From contig CAINLJ010000271.1 of assembly GCA_903850335.1 (NCBI GenBank), forward strand, positions 1-64,000: a stretch of 64,000 nucleotides of DNA, given 5' to 3'. The translations under genes were made by a program, and so were the position numbers. The DNA is from an uncultured Bacteroidia bacterium (GTDB lineage: Bacteria > Bacteroidota > Bacteroidia > Bacteroidales > Prolixibacteraceae). The notes below the pieces were generated by a model, which worked only from the letters and a program-made list of their open reading frames with translations, was not told the DNA's origin and made no database searches. Positions 35,878-45,552 of the stretch are shown here, piece by piece. Numbering within the stretch: the first letter of the stretch is position 1; each line of letters starts with the position of its first letter.

Positions 35878-37431
35878 ATGGAAATAATTATCACAGGTAT
35901 TGTTACCCTGTTAATTGGAGGTGGAGCATCCTATTTTTTATGGGAGTTCATACTGACCAAGACAAAGCAGAAACTCCTTGCAGACGCTGAAGTGCAGGCA
36001 GAAATGCTTAAAGAGAAAAAAATGTTGCAGGCAAGGGAGAAATTTATTCAGCTTAAATCGGAGCATGAAAGCTATATTAATGAGCGAAATCTCAGAATAG
36101 CCAGTTCCGAAAATAAACTTAAACAGAAGGAAACAATTTACCTTCAGCGAAAAGAAGAACTGCAACATAGCCTTAAAGAGTTGGAAATATCGGAACGCGA
36201 GATTGAAACGATTCGTGAAAACCTGAATAACCAACTTGAGTTGGTTGAACAAAAAGAAGAGGAGATGTCCAAAATCCGGAAACAGCAAATTCAACAACTT
36301 GAAGCCTTATCTGGAATCTCCGCAGATGAAGCAAAATCGCAACTTATTGATTCCTTGAAGAATGAAGCAAAAACTGAGGCTATGTCGTTCATTCAGGAAA
36401 TTATGGACGAGGCAAAAATGAATGCCAACAAGGAAGCGAAAAAAATTATTGTTAAATCTATTCAACGTGTTGCCTCAGAGACTGCTATCGAAAATTCAGT
36501 TACAGTATTTCATATTGAGAGTGACGAAATTAAAGGCCGTATTATTGGACGTGAAGGCAGGAACATCCGTGCCCTTGAGGCCGCTACAGGAGTTGAGATT
36601 ATTGTAGATGACACTCCGGAAGCCATTGTACTTTCTGCCTTTGATCCCGTTAGACGTGAAATTGCAAGATTGGCACTTCACCAGCTTGTTACTGATGGAA
36701 GAATTCACCCCGCCCGTATTGAGGAAGTCGTTAATAAGGTTAAGAAACAGGTTGAGGAAGAGATTATTGAAACCGGGAAACGCACAACTATTGATCTCGG
36801 TGTTCATGGCCTGCACCCTGAATTAATTCGTATGATAGGTAAAATGAAATACCGTTCTTCATACGGTCAAAATTTGCTGCAGCATTCACGCGAAACTGCA
36901 AACCTATGTGCAATTATGGCTGCTGAGCTCGGACTTAATCCTAAACGTGCAAAACGCGCCGGCTTACTTCATGATATTGGAAAAGTTCCTGATGATGAGC
37001 CTGAATTACCACATGCAATCCTGGGGATGAAACTCGCCGAAAAATTCAAAGAGAAACCGGATATTTGTAATGCAATTGGTTCTCATCACGATGAAGTTGA
37101 AATGGAAACATTGATTGCACCAATTGTTCAGGCATGCGATGCAATTTCGGGTGCACGACCAGGAGCAAGACGTGAGGCGGTTGAATCCTATATTAAACGC
37201 TTAAATGACCTTGAAAATATGGCTCTTTCTTATCCCGGAGTTACGAAAACTTATGCAATCCAGGCTGGAAGGGAATTAAGAGTTATCGTTGGAAGTGATA
37301 AAATGACTGATACCGAGGCAGAAAATCTTTCGTATGATATTGCAAAGAAGATCCAGGATGAAATGACATATCCGGGACAAGTCAAGATAACAGTAATCAG
37401 GGAGACCCGGGCTGTAAGTTATGCCAAATAG
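35878..37431 (+). CDS. rny: Ribonuclease Y
   Basis: This membrane-anchored endoribonuclease starts bulk mRNA decay. An N-terminal helix (about residues 3-27) anchors it, and a long coiled coil runs to ~185. A KH domain follows with [20 protein letters not shown], then an HD domain with [15 protein letters not shown] and [11 protein letters not shown]. The C-terminal ending [16 protein letters not shown] is typical. The length (517) is standard. The 116-base gap after zapA has no clear promoter, so read-through from zapA is possible. A strong bidirectional terminator follows. Confidence 0.97.
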   Translation: MEIIITGIVTLLIGGGASYFLWEFILTKTKQKLLADAEVQAEMLKEKKMLQAREKFIQLKSEHESYINERNLRIASSENKLKQKETIYLQRKEELQHSLKELEISEREIETIRENLNNQLELVEQKEEEMSKIRKQQIQQLEALSGISADEAKSQLIDSLKNEAKTEAMSFIQEIMDEAKMNANKEAKKIIVKSIQRVASETAIENSVTVFHIESDEIKGRIIGREGRNIRALEAATGVEIIVDDTPEAIVLSAFDPVRREIARLALHQLVTDGRIHPARIEEVVNKVKKQVEEEIIETGKRTTIDLGVHGLHPELIRMIGKMKYRSSYGQNLLQHSRETANLCAIMAAELGLNPKRAKRAGLLHDIGKVPDDEPELPHAILGMKLAEKFKEKPDICNAIGSHHDEVEMETLIAPIVQACDAISGARPGARREAVESYIKRLNDLENMALSYPGVTKTYAIQAGRELRVIVGSDKMTDTEAENLSYDIAKKIQDEMTYPGQVKITVIRETRAVSYAK

Positions 37432-37452
37432 ACGATTACAACATTCAATACA

Positions 37453-37484
37453 AAAAAAGAGGGACAGGTTTGTTCCTCTTTTTT
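37453..37484. terminator. Bidirectional terminator between rny and the SirB1-like gene
   Basis: The stem GAGGGAC/GTTCCTC with a 6-base loop is flanked by an A-run on the left and a T-run on the right. It lies between two convergent genes and can therefore stop transcription from both strands. Confidence 0.85.
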
Positions 37485-37487
37485 GTA

Positions 37488-38357
37488 TTAGTAGTCTCTT
37501 AATACATCATTTAACTTATTTATGATCCCTATTTTATCTTCACTTCCATTTAATGTATAACATTGTTTTAGAACTCTTAAAAGCCATTTGATCAATTTAC
37601 CCTGACTGAGCGGAGTAGCAGATTCTAAATTTTCCTTATTCTCATGAAGTACATATTCTAATTCTTTTGCTCCAATAATGGCTCCCTTATGTTCCATATT
37701 GATGTAGAATAAATATGGACTGGCGTCTTCCCCGTAAACCTCCTTTGAAATTTGAGGCCCATAATATCCAAGAATCAGGTATTTACCAATTCCAATCGGA
37801 TGAACTGGTAATTCCAATCTTTGAGCAATTATGCAGTATAGCGTTGCTAAAGAAATCAGGTTCCCCTTCCGTGAAACTAATAAATTATTAATCAGGCAGT
37901 TCTCTGCAAGATTAGTATCAGTTGTATTCAGTTCGAAATGATAAACGTCGAAAAACAAATGGTTGATAACAGAAATTTTCTCGATTGAAGTAAATGCATC
38001 GTTTAACTCCAACCAAATGTCACGGGATATCTTCTGAATTATTAGTTCAATCTTTTCTGCCATAATTGCCGGATAATGGACACTGCTGGCAAGAATCCAT
38101 CCTTCCAGAAGGGTCTTTTCCTCCTTTTGGGCCCATAACGCCATTTTATCGACAAGTTTCTCCAATTTTAGTGTAAGAATGATCGTTTCAAGACGATCAT
38201 GCTGAATTAAATTCTTGGATGAGCTTAGGGCATATTCCAGTACGGGTAATATTGAAGGTCCTGATTCAAGTAGTTTTTCCTTTACTGCAACATAAACCTC
38301 AATATCTGGATCGTCAATCAGGGTGATCAAAGTATCGATGTGAGTGTGTCTTTCCAT
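37488..38357 (-). CDS. SirB1/transglutaminase-like family protein
   Basis: The central part carries the signature INHLFFDVYHFELNTTD, NNLLVSRKGNLISLATLYCI and LPVHPIGIGKYLILGYYG, as in the SirB1 N-terminal (transglutaminase-like) family. The cysteine and histidine of that family appear in LYCI and the VHPIGI region. The N-terminal ~110 residues look like helical repeats. The start was chosen at MERHTHIDT, one base after the stop of the upstream nucleoside phosphorylase; a longer frame begins nine codons earlier. Tight coupling suggests related roles, but the substrate of this family is unknown. Confidence 0.82.
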   Translation of the reverse strand: MERHTHIDTLITLIDDPDIEVYVAVKEKLLESGPSILPVLEYALSSSKNLIQHDRLETIILTLKLEKLVDKMALWAQKEEKTLLEGWILASSVHYPAIMAEKIELIIQKISRDIWLELNDAFTSIEKISVINHLFFDVYHFELNTTDTNLAENCLINNLLVSRKGNLISLATLYCIIAQRLELPVHPIGIGKYLILGYYGPQISKEVYGEDASPYLFYINMEHKGAIIGAKELEYVLHENKENLESATPLSQGKLIKWLLRVLKQCYTLNGSEDKIGIINKLNDVLRDY

Positions 38358-38358
38358 A

Positions 38359-39243
38359 TTACAACGACAGCTTGTCAAGTACAATGTTTACAAGCGATCT
38401 CATTAAAGGTTTATAATCAACACATGTTTCATGAGAAACCCGGTTATTTACAACAAGACAGATAGTTAAGGCCTGATGTCCGAGTAGACTGCTAAGGCCG
38501 TAAATCGCTGAACATTCCATCTCATAATTGGTTATTTTTTGACCTTTGTGCCGAAAGGTTTCTATCTTCTTATTTATTTCCGGATCAACAACTTTTAACC
38601 TTAGTTCACGCCCCTGAGGTCCGTAAAAACCGGGGGCAGAAATTGTAATTCCATCTATAAAACCATTATCTGAGATTCTATTATAAAGATCAGAATTGCA
38701 ACTCACTACGTAAGGAGAGGCTAATAACTTATTCCATCCGGTATGTTCCTTAAATGAATTTTCAAATTCAAAATCAGCAAATATGTTCCGTCCTGCATAA
38801 AAATTCAACAATCCATCAAAACCTATTGCCTTTAACGATATCAGAAAAGAGTCAACCGGTATTTCAGGCTGCAAGGCCCCTGTTGTTCCAATCCGAATAA
38901 AATTAAGGCTTGTTTTGTTAGATTTAATTTCACGCGTTTCAAGATCAACGTTTACAAGAGCATCTAATTCATTAATCACAATGTCAATATTATCAGTGCC
39001 AATTCCAGTGGACAGAGCAGTTATCCGATGCCCTTTATAACTTCCTGTTACTGTAATAAATTCCCTGTTCTGTAAACGATACTCAATATTTTCAAAAAAT
39101 GAAGCTATAAGGTCAACTCTTTCCGGATCTCCAACGAGTATTATATCTTTTGCAATTTGCTCTGGTTTAAGATGTAAATGATAAATGGATCCATCACTAT
39201 TGAGAAGTAATTCAGAAGATTCAATCCTGTTTTTCAAATTCAA
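38359..39243 (-). CDS. Nucleoside phosphorylase (uridine-phosphorylase-like)
   Basis: Phosphate-binding IILVGDPERVDLIASFF, ALSTGIGTDNIDIVINELDA and FIRIGTTGALQPEIPVDSFL follow the NP-I family pattern, and the nucleoside-binding NYEMECSAIYGLSSLLGHQA lies near the C-terminus. The enzyme should split a nucleoside with phosphate into base and ribose-1-phosphate. Exact substrate (uridine or purine) cannot be fixed by eye. A good promoter lies directly upstream and the SirB1-like gene directly downstream. Confidence 0.9.
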   Translation of the reverse strand: MNLKNRIESSELLLNSDGSIYHLHLKPEQIAKDIILVGDPERVDLIASFFENIEYRLQNREFITVTGSYKGHRITALSTGIGTDNIDIVINELDALVNVDLETREIKSNKTSLNFIRIGTTGALQPEIPVDSFLISLKAIGFDGLLNFYAGRNIFADFEFENSFKEHTGWNKLLASPYVVSCNSDLYNRISDNGFIDGITISAPGFYGPQGRELRLKVVDPEINKKIETFRHKGQKITNYEMECSAIYGLSSLLGHQALTICLVVNNRVSHETCVDYKPLMRSLVNIVLDKLSL

Positions 39244-39264
39244 GCTGTTTTATATTGTTTTATT

Positions 39265-39296
39265 CAAAACTATTGAAAATAATAGAAATAAGCAAA
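39265..39296 (-). promoter_or_regulatory. Promoter of the nucleoside phosphorylase gene
   Basis: Read on the minus strand: TTTG (39296-39293), 20 bases, then TAGTTTTG (39272-39265). This is a full match to the Bacteroidetes -33/-7 pattern. The start codon is 22 bases downstream of the -7 box. Confidence 0.65.
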
Positions 39297-39321
39297 ACAT
39301 GGCGAAATTAAATGTTTTTAA

Positions 39322-39329
39322 TATTTTTG
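39322..39329 (+). promoter_or_regulatory. Candidate -7 box for the DUF4293 gene
   Basis: TATTTTTG matches TAnnTTTG and ends 17 bases before the start codon. No TTTG at the -33 position was seen, so support is partial. It is divergent from the phosphorylase promoter. Confidence 0.4.
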
Positions 39330-39346
39330 TGTAAAATTGTAAACGT

Positions 39347-39811
39347 ATGATTCAAAGAATTCAAACGATATACCTGTTATTGGCAGAAGTTTTGATTGGA
39401 GTACTGTTTTTTGTCCCGTTGGCAAATATATCAACGAAGGAAAATTTGTTATATCGTTTTGATATACAAGGCATATTTCAGGAAGGTGCAAGTTTGGCGG
39501 CTACTGATAAATATAACTGGCTTATTATTTTATTTTGGGCAGTTTGTTTTATATTATTACTGACATCTATTTTTATGTTCAGGAACAGGAAAAAACAAAT
39601 AAGATTTTCGGTTATTACATTACTTTGTTGTTTATCGCTGGATCTATTCGTTTTATATAATATTTGGAATGCCTCGCAAATGTTTTCAGGAAATTTCTCA
39701 CTGACAATTTACTATGTATTCCCTGTTATTTCTTCAGTTCTGATTTTTTTAGCAATCAAGGCAATCGAAAAAGACGAATTACTTGTTAGATCAATCGATA
39801 GAATCCGATAA
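39347..39811 (+). CDS. DUF4293 family membrane protein
   Basis: The opening MIQRIQTIYLLLAEVLIGVL is the hallmark of this Bacteroidetes-specific family. Four membrane helices are visible (about 7-25, 55-77, 85-105, 115-136), with the basic segment FRNRKKQIRFS after the second. Function is unknown. It is convergent with the GAF-domain gene, with only 5 bases between the two stop codons. Confidence 0.88.
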   Translation: MIQRIQTIYLLLAEVLIGVLFFVPLANISTKENLLYRFDIQGIFQEGASLAATDKYNWLIILFWAVCFILLLTSIFMFRNRKKQIRFSVITLLCCLSLDLFVLYNIWNASQMFSGNFSLTIYYVFPVISSVLIFLAIKAIEKDELLVRSIDRIR

Positions 39812-39816
39812 TTGCA

Positions 39817-40275
39817 TCAGAATTTTGAGGCAAGAATTTGACATATTTCGGTAAGAAACTCCTCATCATCCATAGTAAAAGGTGCACTTGAGTGCGAATC
39901 AATGTCTATTTCTGCAATAAAATTACCATTAAGGAGGATTGGGACCACAATCTCACTTTGTACATCAATACTGCATGAAATGTAGTTTTCTTCCTTTGTC
40001 ACATCCTGGACAATTTTGATTTCCTTACTTTCGGCTACTTGTCCGCAAACACCTTTTCCTACAGGAATCGTTGTATGTTCAGTTGGTTTTCCTGAATAGG
40101 GTCCAAGACTTAATACCCCATTGCCACTATCCAGTATGTAAATTCCAACCCAGTCATAATGAAATACCTTCCTCTTAAGAAGATGACAGATGGCTGATAA
40201 AATTTCAGAAAGCTTCGATTCAGTGGAAGCTAACAACTTAACTTCCTGAATTAGTTCATTATAATCACTTTTCAT
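39817..40275 (-). CDS. GAF-domain protein, probable free-methionine-(R)-sulfoxide reductase
   Basis: A single GAF domain fills the protein. WVGIYILDSGNGVLSLGPYS, PVGKGVCGQVAESKEIKIVQ and SCSIDVQSEIVVPILLNG match the fRMsr (MsrC) subfamily. The two visible cysteines, in GVCG and ISCSIDVQSEI, correspond to positions used in MsrC catalysis. The expected reaction is thioredoxin-linked reduction of free methionine-(R)-sulfoxide. It follows pyrI by 22 bases and is probably co-transcribed. Confidence 0.85.
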   Translation of the reverse strand: MKSDYNELIQEVKLLASTESKLSEILSAICHLLKRKVFHYDWVGIYILDSGNGVLSLGPYSGKPTEHTTIPVGKGVCGQVAESKEIKIVQDVTKEENYISCSIDVQSEIVVPILLNGNFIAEIDIDSHSSAPFTMDDEEFLTEICQILASKF

Positions 40276-40297
40276 TAGCTATTAAATTTAATGGAAT

Positions 40298-40750
40298 TTA
40301 GCGAAACACCATTTCATTTTCATTGGTTATTTTTTCACAATAAAAACATTTTAAGGCTATTGGCCTTTCGGAAATCACCTCGAAGCGGGTTGTAATATTT
40401 TCAGCATTCGTAATACAAACCGGATTAAAACAATTAACGATTCCAATAATTTCCTTCGGTGTTTCTACAACTCGCTTCTCAATCACTTCGTATTCCCTGA
40501 TTGTATTGAGTTTTGCATGCGGAGCAACAAGAGCAATTTTATTTACTACTTCATCGGCAAAATACCTGTTGGCAATTTTGATGATAGCCTTTGTTCCCAT
40601 AGCCTTGCTATCTAAATTATTACCAAATGTAACCATCTGGCTGCAGTCCTCCAGCTGAAGGATTTTAATAACCTTAAAAAGAGCCTTTGTCGGGATGTGG
40701 TCAATGACAGTGCCATCTTTTATAGCACTCACTTTGAGATGTTTTTCCAT
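40298..40750 (-). CDS. pyrI: Aspartate carbamoyltransferase regulatory chain
   Basis: The nucleotide-binding N-domain reads GTVIDHIPTKALFKVIKILQ, and the zinc domain has NCFNPVCITNAENI and LKCFYCEKI, giving the four cysteine ligands (C-x4-C and C-x2-C). The subunit binds CTP/ATP and holds the PyrB trimers together in the holoenzyme. The length (150) is normal. It lies 18 bases after pyrB, as expected for the pyrBI operon. Confidence 0.97.
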   Translation of the reverse strand: MEKHLKVSAIKDGTVIDHIPTKALFKVIKILQLEDCSQMVTFGNNLDSKAMGTKAIIKIANRYFADEVVNKIALVAPHAKLNTIREYEVIEKRVVETPKEIIGIVNCFNPVCITNAENITTRFEVISERPIALKCFYCEKITNENEMVFR

Positions 40751-40768
40751 AACAAGCAGATAAAAAAT

Positions 40769-41680
40769 TTATTTAAGGTTTAATAAATGTGCGATAATAG
40801 CCATTCTGGTATATACCCCATTTTTCGCCTGAGTAAAGTAATATGCCTTTGGATTATTATCAACATCGGTATGGATTTCGTTAATCCTCGGTAATGGATG
40901 GAGTATTCGCATATTCTCCTTTGTATTTTTAAGCATATCATTTTTTAGAATATAAACATTCTTAACTTTTTCGTATTCGAATGGATCTATAAATCTTTCT
41001 TTCTGAACACGAGTCATATAAATAATGTCTGCAGCATTAATGATATCCGTAAATTCTGAATGTTCAAAGTACCGAATTCCCTTTGAGGTAAGATGAATTT
41101 TGTATTCATTTGGCAAAGCGAGCTCCGGTGGTGCTATAAAATTGAAAATTGGATTTTCAAACTGGAGCATGGCCATAAGCAGACTATGCACAGTTCTGCC
41201 GTACTTAAGGTCGCCAACTAAAAAAAGATTTATATTATCGAGGCTTCCCTGGGTCTTAATGATCGAATACATATCGAGCAATGTTTGAGAAGGGTGCTGA
41301 TTAGCGCCATCGCCAGCGTTTATAACCGGCACACTTGAAACTTCCGAGGCATATCGTGCACTTCCTTCCAGTGGGTGACGCATGATAATCATATCTGCGT
41401 AATTACTGACCATTCTGATTGTATCGTGCAGGGTCTCACCCTTAGAAACACTCGAAGATGAGGAATCTGAAAAACCTATTATCTTACCACCCAGCCTGTT
41501 GATTGCTGTTTCGAAACTGAGTCTTGTTCGCGTGGATGGCTCAAAGAATAATGTTGCAATTACTTTGCCCTGAAGAAGTTTTTGATTGGGATTTGCCTCA
41601 AAATCTTCTGCCAGTCGCATTATTTTAAGATATTCCTCCTTCGTGAAGTCTGTTATTGATATCAGGCTTTTGGCTTTCAT
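40769..41680 (-). CDS. pyrB: Aspartate carbamoyltransferase catalytic chain
   Basis: The enzyme makes N-carbamoyl-aspartate in pyrimidine synthesis. [20 protein letters not shown] is the carbamoyl-phosphate binding motif, [14 protein letters not shown] contains the catalytic 80s-loop Ser/Lys, and [15 protein letters not shown] and [10 protein letters not shown] complete the signature. The length (303) is standard. It is the first gene of a pyrB-pyrI-fRMsr unit. Confidence 0.98.
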   Translation of the reverse strand: MKAKSLISITDFTKEEYLKIMRLAEDFEANPNQKLLQGKVIATLFFEPSTRTRLSFETAINRLGGKIIGFSDSSSSSVSKGETLHDTIRMVSNYADMIIMRHPLEGSARYASEVSSVPVINAGDGANQHPSQTLLDMYSIIKTQGSLDNINLFLVGDLKYGRTVHSLLMAMLQFENPIFNFIAPPELALPNEYKIHLTSKGIRYFEHSEFTDIINAADIIYMTRVQKERFIDPFEYEKVKNVYILKNDMLKNTKENMRILHPLPRINEIHTDVDNNPKAYYFTQAKNGVYTRMAIIAHLLNLK

Positions 41681-41703
41681 AATTGAATTATTTTGAGGTT
41701 TAA

Positions 41704-41711
41704 CAAAAATA
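41704..41711 (-). promoter_or_regulatory. Candidate -7 box for pyrBI
   Basis: TATTTTTG on the minus strand matches TAnnTTTG, 23 bases before the pyrB start codon. No clear -33 element. Confidence 0.4.
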
Positions 41712-41745
41712 TAAAATTCAGTTGATTCCTAATAGAAACATTTAA

Positions 41746-42360
41746 TTAGTTATCATCAGTTATTCGGGCATTCAAAGTGCCTGTCTTCTGTAATTTGGCA
41801 AGAACAATCTGAGTTAAATCTCTTCTTACACGGATCTTTACCCAACACGCGATATCAAAATTACTCTCCTTAATCTCAAGGGCAAATTCCTTCAAAACTA
41901 ACATAAGGTCATTCATGGCCAGATAGTTAAACTCAACCTCTATATTATTGAGAATGATTTTCTCAATAATTGCAGATTGTACAATCGCATCGTTAGCAGC
42001 TTGTTTATATGCATTGGTTAACCCACTTGTTCCTAAAAGTACTCCCCCGAAGTACCGGACAACCACAACAAGTATATCTGTTAACTGGTAAAGCTGAATC
42101 TGACCGAAAATTGGTTTACCAGCTGTTCCTGATGGTTCACCATCATCATTTAACCGGTATAGATTATGATCACTGCCAAGACGCCAGGCAAAACAATGGT
42201 GCCGTGCACTGTGATGCTCTTTTTTTAATTTTAAGATGATCTCCTTAATTTGCTGTTCATTTGAAACCGGAAATGCATAACCAAGGAACTTACTTCCTTT
42301 CTCTTTATATCGTCCCTCCGAGGGAGCGTTAATAGTCAAATAAGTATCTGAATATTTCAT
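41746..42360 (-). CDS. YigZ/IMPACT family protein
   Basis: The N-terminal half carries the UPF0029 signature: YKEKGSKFLGYAFPVSN, HHSARHHCFAWRLG, NDDGEPSGTAGKPIFGQI and VVVVRYFGGVLLGTSGL. A short C-terminal DUF1949-like domain follows, with an ELEVxFxYxxMNDLM-like stretch. The family is widespread and linked by some work to translation control, but its bacterial function is unsettled. The length (204) is typical. Confidence 0.93.
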   Translation of the reverse strand: MKYSDTYLTINAPSEGRYKEKGSKFLGYAFPVSNEQQIKEIILKLKKEHHSARHHCFAWRLGSDHNLYRLNDDGEPSGTAGKPIFGQIQLYQLTDILVVVVRYFGGVLLGTSGLTNAYKQAANDAIVQSAIIEKIILNNIEVEFNYLAMNDLMLVLKEFALEIKESNFDIACWVKIRVRRDLTQIVLAKLQKTGTLNARITDDN

Positions 42361-42415
42361 ATTGGCCGGAGGCCCTTTCTCTTTTGAAGACTGAATAAAA
42401 CCAAATAAGGATATT

Positions 42416-42445
42416 AAAAAAAAAGCAGACCCTTAAGCCTGCTTT
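42416..42445 (-). terminator. Terminator of dnaA
   Basis: The stem AAAGCAG/CTGCTTT (10-base loop) lies just past the dnaA stop on the minus strand and is followed by a long T-run on that strand (the A-run at 42416-42424). Confidence 0.8.
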
Positions 42446-42454
42446 AATTAATAT

Positions 42455-43885
42455 CTAATATTTTAATCTGTTTTCTATTTCATCCAGAAATACTTTAAAA
42501 TTTTTGTCTGTATCCTTAAGGTTTGCGACTGTCCTGCAGGCATGGAGAACTGTTGCATGATCCTTCCCACCTATTTGTGACCCGATTGTTGCAAGAGATG
42601 ATTTTGTCATGCTTTTGGAGAAGTACATAGCAATTTGTCGGGCCTGAACAGTCTCTCTTTTCCGGGTTTTGATGCCCAGAGAATCGACTGGGAGATTAAA
42701 ATAATCGCAAACTGTTTTAGTTATATAATCGATTGTTATTTCTTTAACCGAGCATTTAACCAGTTTGTTAATCATTTTAATAGCCAGATCAACATTTATT
42801 TCCTTTTTATTGAGTGTTGCCTGAGCAAGTAATGAAATTAATGCACCCTCGAGTTCACGTACATTACTATTTATATGTGAGGCTATATACTCAAGAACTT
42901 CTTCAGGAATTTCTATACCATCTTTATAGATTTTCTTATGAAGAATATTCATACGCGTTTCAAAATCAGGTATCTGAAGATCAGCGGTAAGTCCCCATTT
43001 AAAACGGGACAATAATCTTTGTTCAAGTCCTTTAAGTTCGATAGGAGGCTTATCTGATGTTAGAATTAGCTGTTTACCTGTTTGGTGTAAATGATTAAAA
43101 ATATGAAAGAAAGTCTCCTGTGTTTTCTCTTTTCCTGCAAATTCCTGAACATCATCAATAATCAGCACATCAATCATCTGATAAAAGTGCAGAAAATCAT
43201 TCCTGTTATTATTTCGTGTTGCTTCTGAGAACTGAGTCTGAAATTTGTTTGCGTTAACATAAAGGACGATTTTTTCAGGAAAACGTTCTTTTACCTCAAT
43301 CCCAATAGCCTGGGCAAGATGAGTCTTGCCAAGACCAGAATTTCCATATAACATGAGAGGATTAAATGCAGTGCCTCCCGGTTTTTGAGCAACTGCATAA
43401 CTTGCACTTCGTGCCAGACGGTTGCATTCTCCCTCAATGAAATTATCGAATGTATTATCCTGTTTGAGTTGAGGATCTATATTTAATTTTTGAATTCCTG
43501 GAATAACAAACGGATTCTTAATCGTGTTGTCATCATTAAATACCGACGCATTGACCGGACGATTTTTCAGACTGTTGTTCTGATTTGTCGGAAGTTTTAC
43601 TGTATACGGTTTATTATTGGCATTAAGATTATTATCAACAACTACACTATACTCAAGCTTAGCACCGGCTCCAAGTTCTTTACGCAAGGTTTTTCTCAAT
43701 ATATCGATATACTGTTCTTCCAGATATTCGTAAAAAAACGGACTGGGAACCTGAATGGTAAGAATGTCATTATCCAGCTTAATTGGAACTATGGGTTCAA
43801 ACCATGTTCTGTAGCTTATAAAAGGCACATTATCTTTTATAATTCTTAAACAATTTTCCCAGATATTTTGATGATCTCTTCTCAT
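42455..43885 (-). CDS. dnaA: Chromosomal replication initiator protein DnaA
   Basis: Domain I (about 1-85) binds helicase and partners; domain II is a short linker rich in Asn. Domain III holds the AAA+ motifs YGNSGLGKTHLAQAIG (Walker A) and VLIIDDVQEFAGK (Walker B). Domain IV has KTRKRETVQARQIAMYF and the DNA-contact signature GGKDHATVLHACRTV. The length (476) is normal. No clear DnaA-box cluster was found in the upstream gap, so the origin is probably elsewhere. Confidence 0.98.
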   Translation of the reverse strand: MRRDHQNIWENCLRIIKDNVPFISYRTWFEPIVPIKLDNDILTIQVPSPFFYEYLEEQYIDILRKTLRKELGAGAKLEYSVVVDNNLNANNKPYTVKLPTNQNNSLKNRPVNASVFNDDNTIKNPFVIPGIQKLNIDPQLKQDNTFDNFIEGECNRLARSASYAVAQKPGGTAFNPLMLYGNSGLGKTHLAQAIGIEVKERFPEKIVLYVNANKFQTQFSEATRNNNRNDFLHFYQMIDVLIIDDVQEFAGKEKTQETFFHIFNHLHQTGKQLILTSDKPPIELKGLEQRLLSRFKWGLTADLQIPDFETRMNILHKKIYKDGIEIPEEVLEYIASHINSNVRELEGALISLLAQATLNKKEINVDLAIKMINKLVKCSVKEITIDYITKTVCDYFNLPVDSLGIKTRKRETVQARQIAMYFSKSMTKSSLATIGSQIGGKDHATVLHACRTVANLKDTDKNFKVFLDEIENRLKY

Positions 43886-44224
43886 TTAGGTTTTAGCATC
43901 ATTAATATTTTTATATCCTCTTTTAATTCCCGAATTGCAAAACTCCAACAAATTTAGCTGAAAAAAAACAGCTTAAAATCTTGCATATTTCCATACTTTT
44001 AATCCTCAGTTTATTGCATCAAAATATTTTTTTAAAATAATGTAATTAATTGATATTCAAATACATACATCACAATAATTTGCAAGCAGTTGATTCAATG
44101 CGTTTTGCAGAAAAAAAATCAGCCAAACATTTTATGAATTTTAGTGCTTGTCTTTGGATATGGAAAGTAGTTCAAATGTTACTTTTCGTATGCCTAAAAA
44201 TAGATAAAAAAGTCAAGAAAAAAA
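43886..44224. other. Intergenic region upstream of dnaA
   Basis: This AT-rich gap separates dnaA from the stop of the MCE-protein gene, both on the minus strand. A TAAATTTG box (minus strand, 43956-43949) could be the dnaA -7 element, but no -33 TTTG is at the right distance. No TTATCCACA-like DnaA boxes, RNA gene or convincing small gene were seen. Confidence 0.45.
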
Positions 44225-45484
44225 CTAATTTTTTTTCATTTTTAAAGCATTTTCCAAACTTATTTCATTACCGTTTTTGTAACACCTTAAAACGGCCTCA
44301 GGAAAAGCACCTTGCACGTTATTTAGAATCATTCTAATCTTGTTGTAGGACGTTTCCGCCTTGGTAAAATAGAAATAATTTGATCCTGATTTTGTTTCCG
44401 AAACATCGTCAAGCCCTTTAAATATAGGGGAAGCAGTACTCACAGGAGTGAGTGAGGAGAAAAGCTGAATTTTAAATGCTATATTATCAGCCAGTTGAGC
44501 GTCCGTAGGAGAAGTTATAGTCACTTTTCTCCCAAAGTCAAAGGCTGAAAAATGAATATAACGTTTGGGATTCTGCTTGAAATCTACCAATAACCTATTA
44601 AGATTTTCGGATGAGTAATTGATATTCTGATATAATTTAGGGTCATTGATGAGTAATCCAAGGCTCCCTTTTGAAGTATCGATTTTACTCATAATCTTAT
44701 TAAGATCCATAACAGTCATATTGATGTGCTCAACAGTTTTATTTATCTGTAACCTGGCCAATGAGTCACTTAAAACAGAGAAGTTGTCCATAATATGTCC
44801 TAACTGACCCGAATTGGTCTTTAGGTTACTGCTTATAACTGAAATATTTGAGAAAGTTGTGGTCAGATTTTTTTTCTGTCCGGTGACAACATCGTTTAAA
44901 GTTGAGGATATTTTTTCAAGATTTGTCATTGTCTGATGAATCTGCCTGAGACTTTCAGTAATGTTATGCTGTGAATCATTATTTAATATTGAAGCGGCCT
45001 TTGAAACTATAGAATCGAGGTTTACAATCAACCTTTCGGCTTTGGCTTTTATTGGGGCAAGCTGATCACTGACCTGCTGCATTATGTCTACATCCATTTG
45101 GGATGCCAGGGTATCATTCGGACTTAAGAGTTTTGTAGATTTACCAAGATTAATTTTAACAACCTTTGATCCCAAAAGATCGCTGCTGGCAATTTGAGCA
45201 GAGGTTCCTACAGGAAGAGGAAAATTATTTCGCAGGGCTATTTTTACGATCAGGTCACCCGATAGATCTTCTGCAAAATAAATTTCGCGTACATATCCGA
45301 TTTTAAGACCATTTAAGGTAACTAATGTAGTTGCAGTAAGACCTCCTACATTTTGATAACGGGCATAATAGACTTTTTCTGTCCGAAAAATATCTCTTCC
45401 TTTGAGAAAGTTAATACCCCAGAATAATAGTGTGAGGCATACAACAACCAGAATTCCAATTTTCGATGTTTTTGTGAGCTTCAT
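44225..45484 (-). CDS. MCE (MlaD-like) protein with C-terminal SPOR-like domain
   Basis: An N-terminal membrane helix (about 8-27) is followed by an MCE domain: YYARYQNVGGLTATTLVTLN, GLKIGYVREIYF, SSDLLGSKVVKINLG. A long helical region (about 130-320) follows, as in proteins that form hydrophobic tunnels for phospholipid transport. The last ~85 residues (IAFKIQLFSS, PIFKGLDDVSE, YFYFTKAETSYNKIRMIL) look like a SPOR-type domain and align by eye with the end of the neighbouring amidase. It should be anchored in the inner membrane and reach into the periplasm. No MlaE/MlaF genes are adjacent. Confidence 0.88.
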   Translation of the reverse strand: MKLTKTSKIGILVVVCLTLLFWGINFLKGRDIFRTEKVYYARYQNVGGLTATTLVTLNGLKIGYVREIYFAEDLSGDLIVKIALRNNFPLPVGTSAQIASSDLLGSKVVKINLGKSTKLLSPNDTLASQMDVDIMQQVSDQLAPIKAKAERLIVNLDSIVSKAASILNNDSQHNITESLRQIHQTMTNLEKISSTLNDVVTGQKKNLTTTFSNISVISSNLKTNSGQLGHIMDNFSVLSDSLARLQINKTVEHINMTVMDLNKIMSKIDTSKGSLGLLINDPKLYQNINYSSENLNRLLVDFKQNPKRYIHFSAFDFGRKVTITSPTDAQLADNIAFKIQLFSSLTPVSTASPIFKGLDDVSETKSGSNYFYFTKAETSYNKIRMILNNVQGAFPEAVLRCYKNGNEISLENALKMKKN

Positions 45485-45497
45485 TTCACGACGTTTT

Positions 45498-45505
45498 CAA
45501 ATTTA
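45498..45505 (-). promoter_or_regulatory. Candidate -7 box for the MCE gene
   Basis: TAAATTTG on the minus strand, 13 bases before the start codon. No -33 element recognised; the very short leader makes this a weak call. Confidence 0.3.
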
Positions 45506-45552
45506 TTGCGAAAGTACGCAGGATTATGGTTTAAAAAAAGGGATAAATCTAC

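Noticed and set aside
43886-44224. Replication origin next to dnaA
   Set aside because: No cluster of TTATCCACA-like DnaA boxes was found, and oriC is not always beside dnaA in this phylum.
44050-44337. Open frame of 95 codons on the plus strand between dnaA and the MCE gene
   Set aside because: It overlaps the 3' end of the MCE gene on the other strand, has low-complexity AT-rich content and no recognisable domain.
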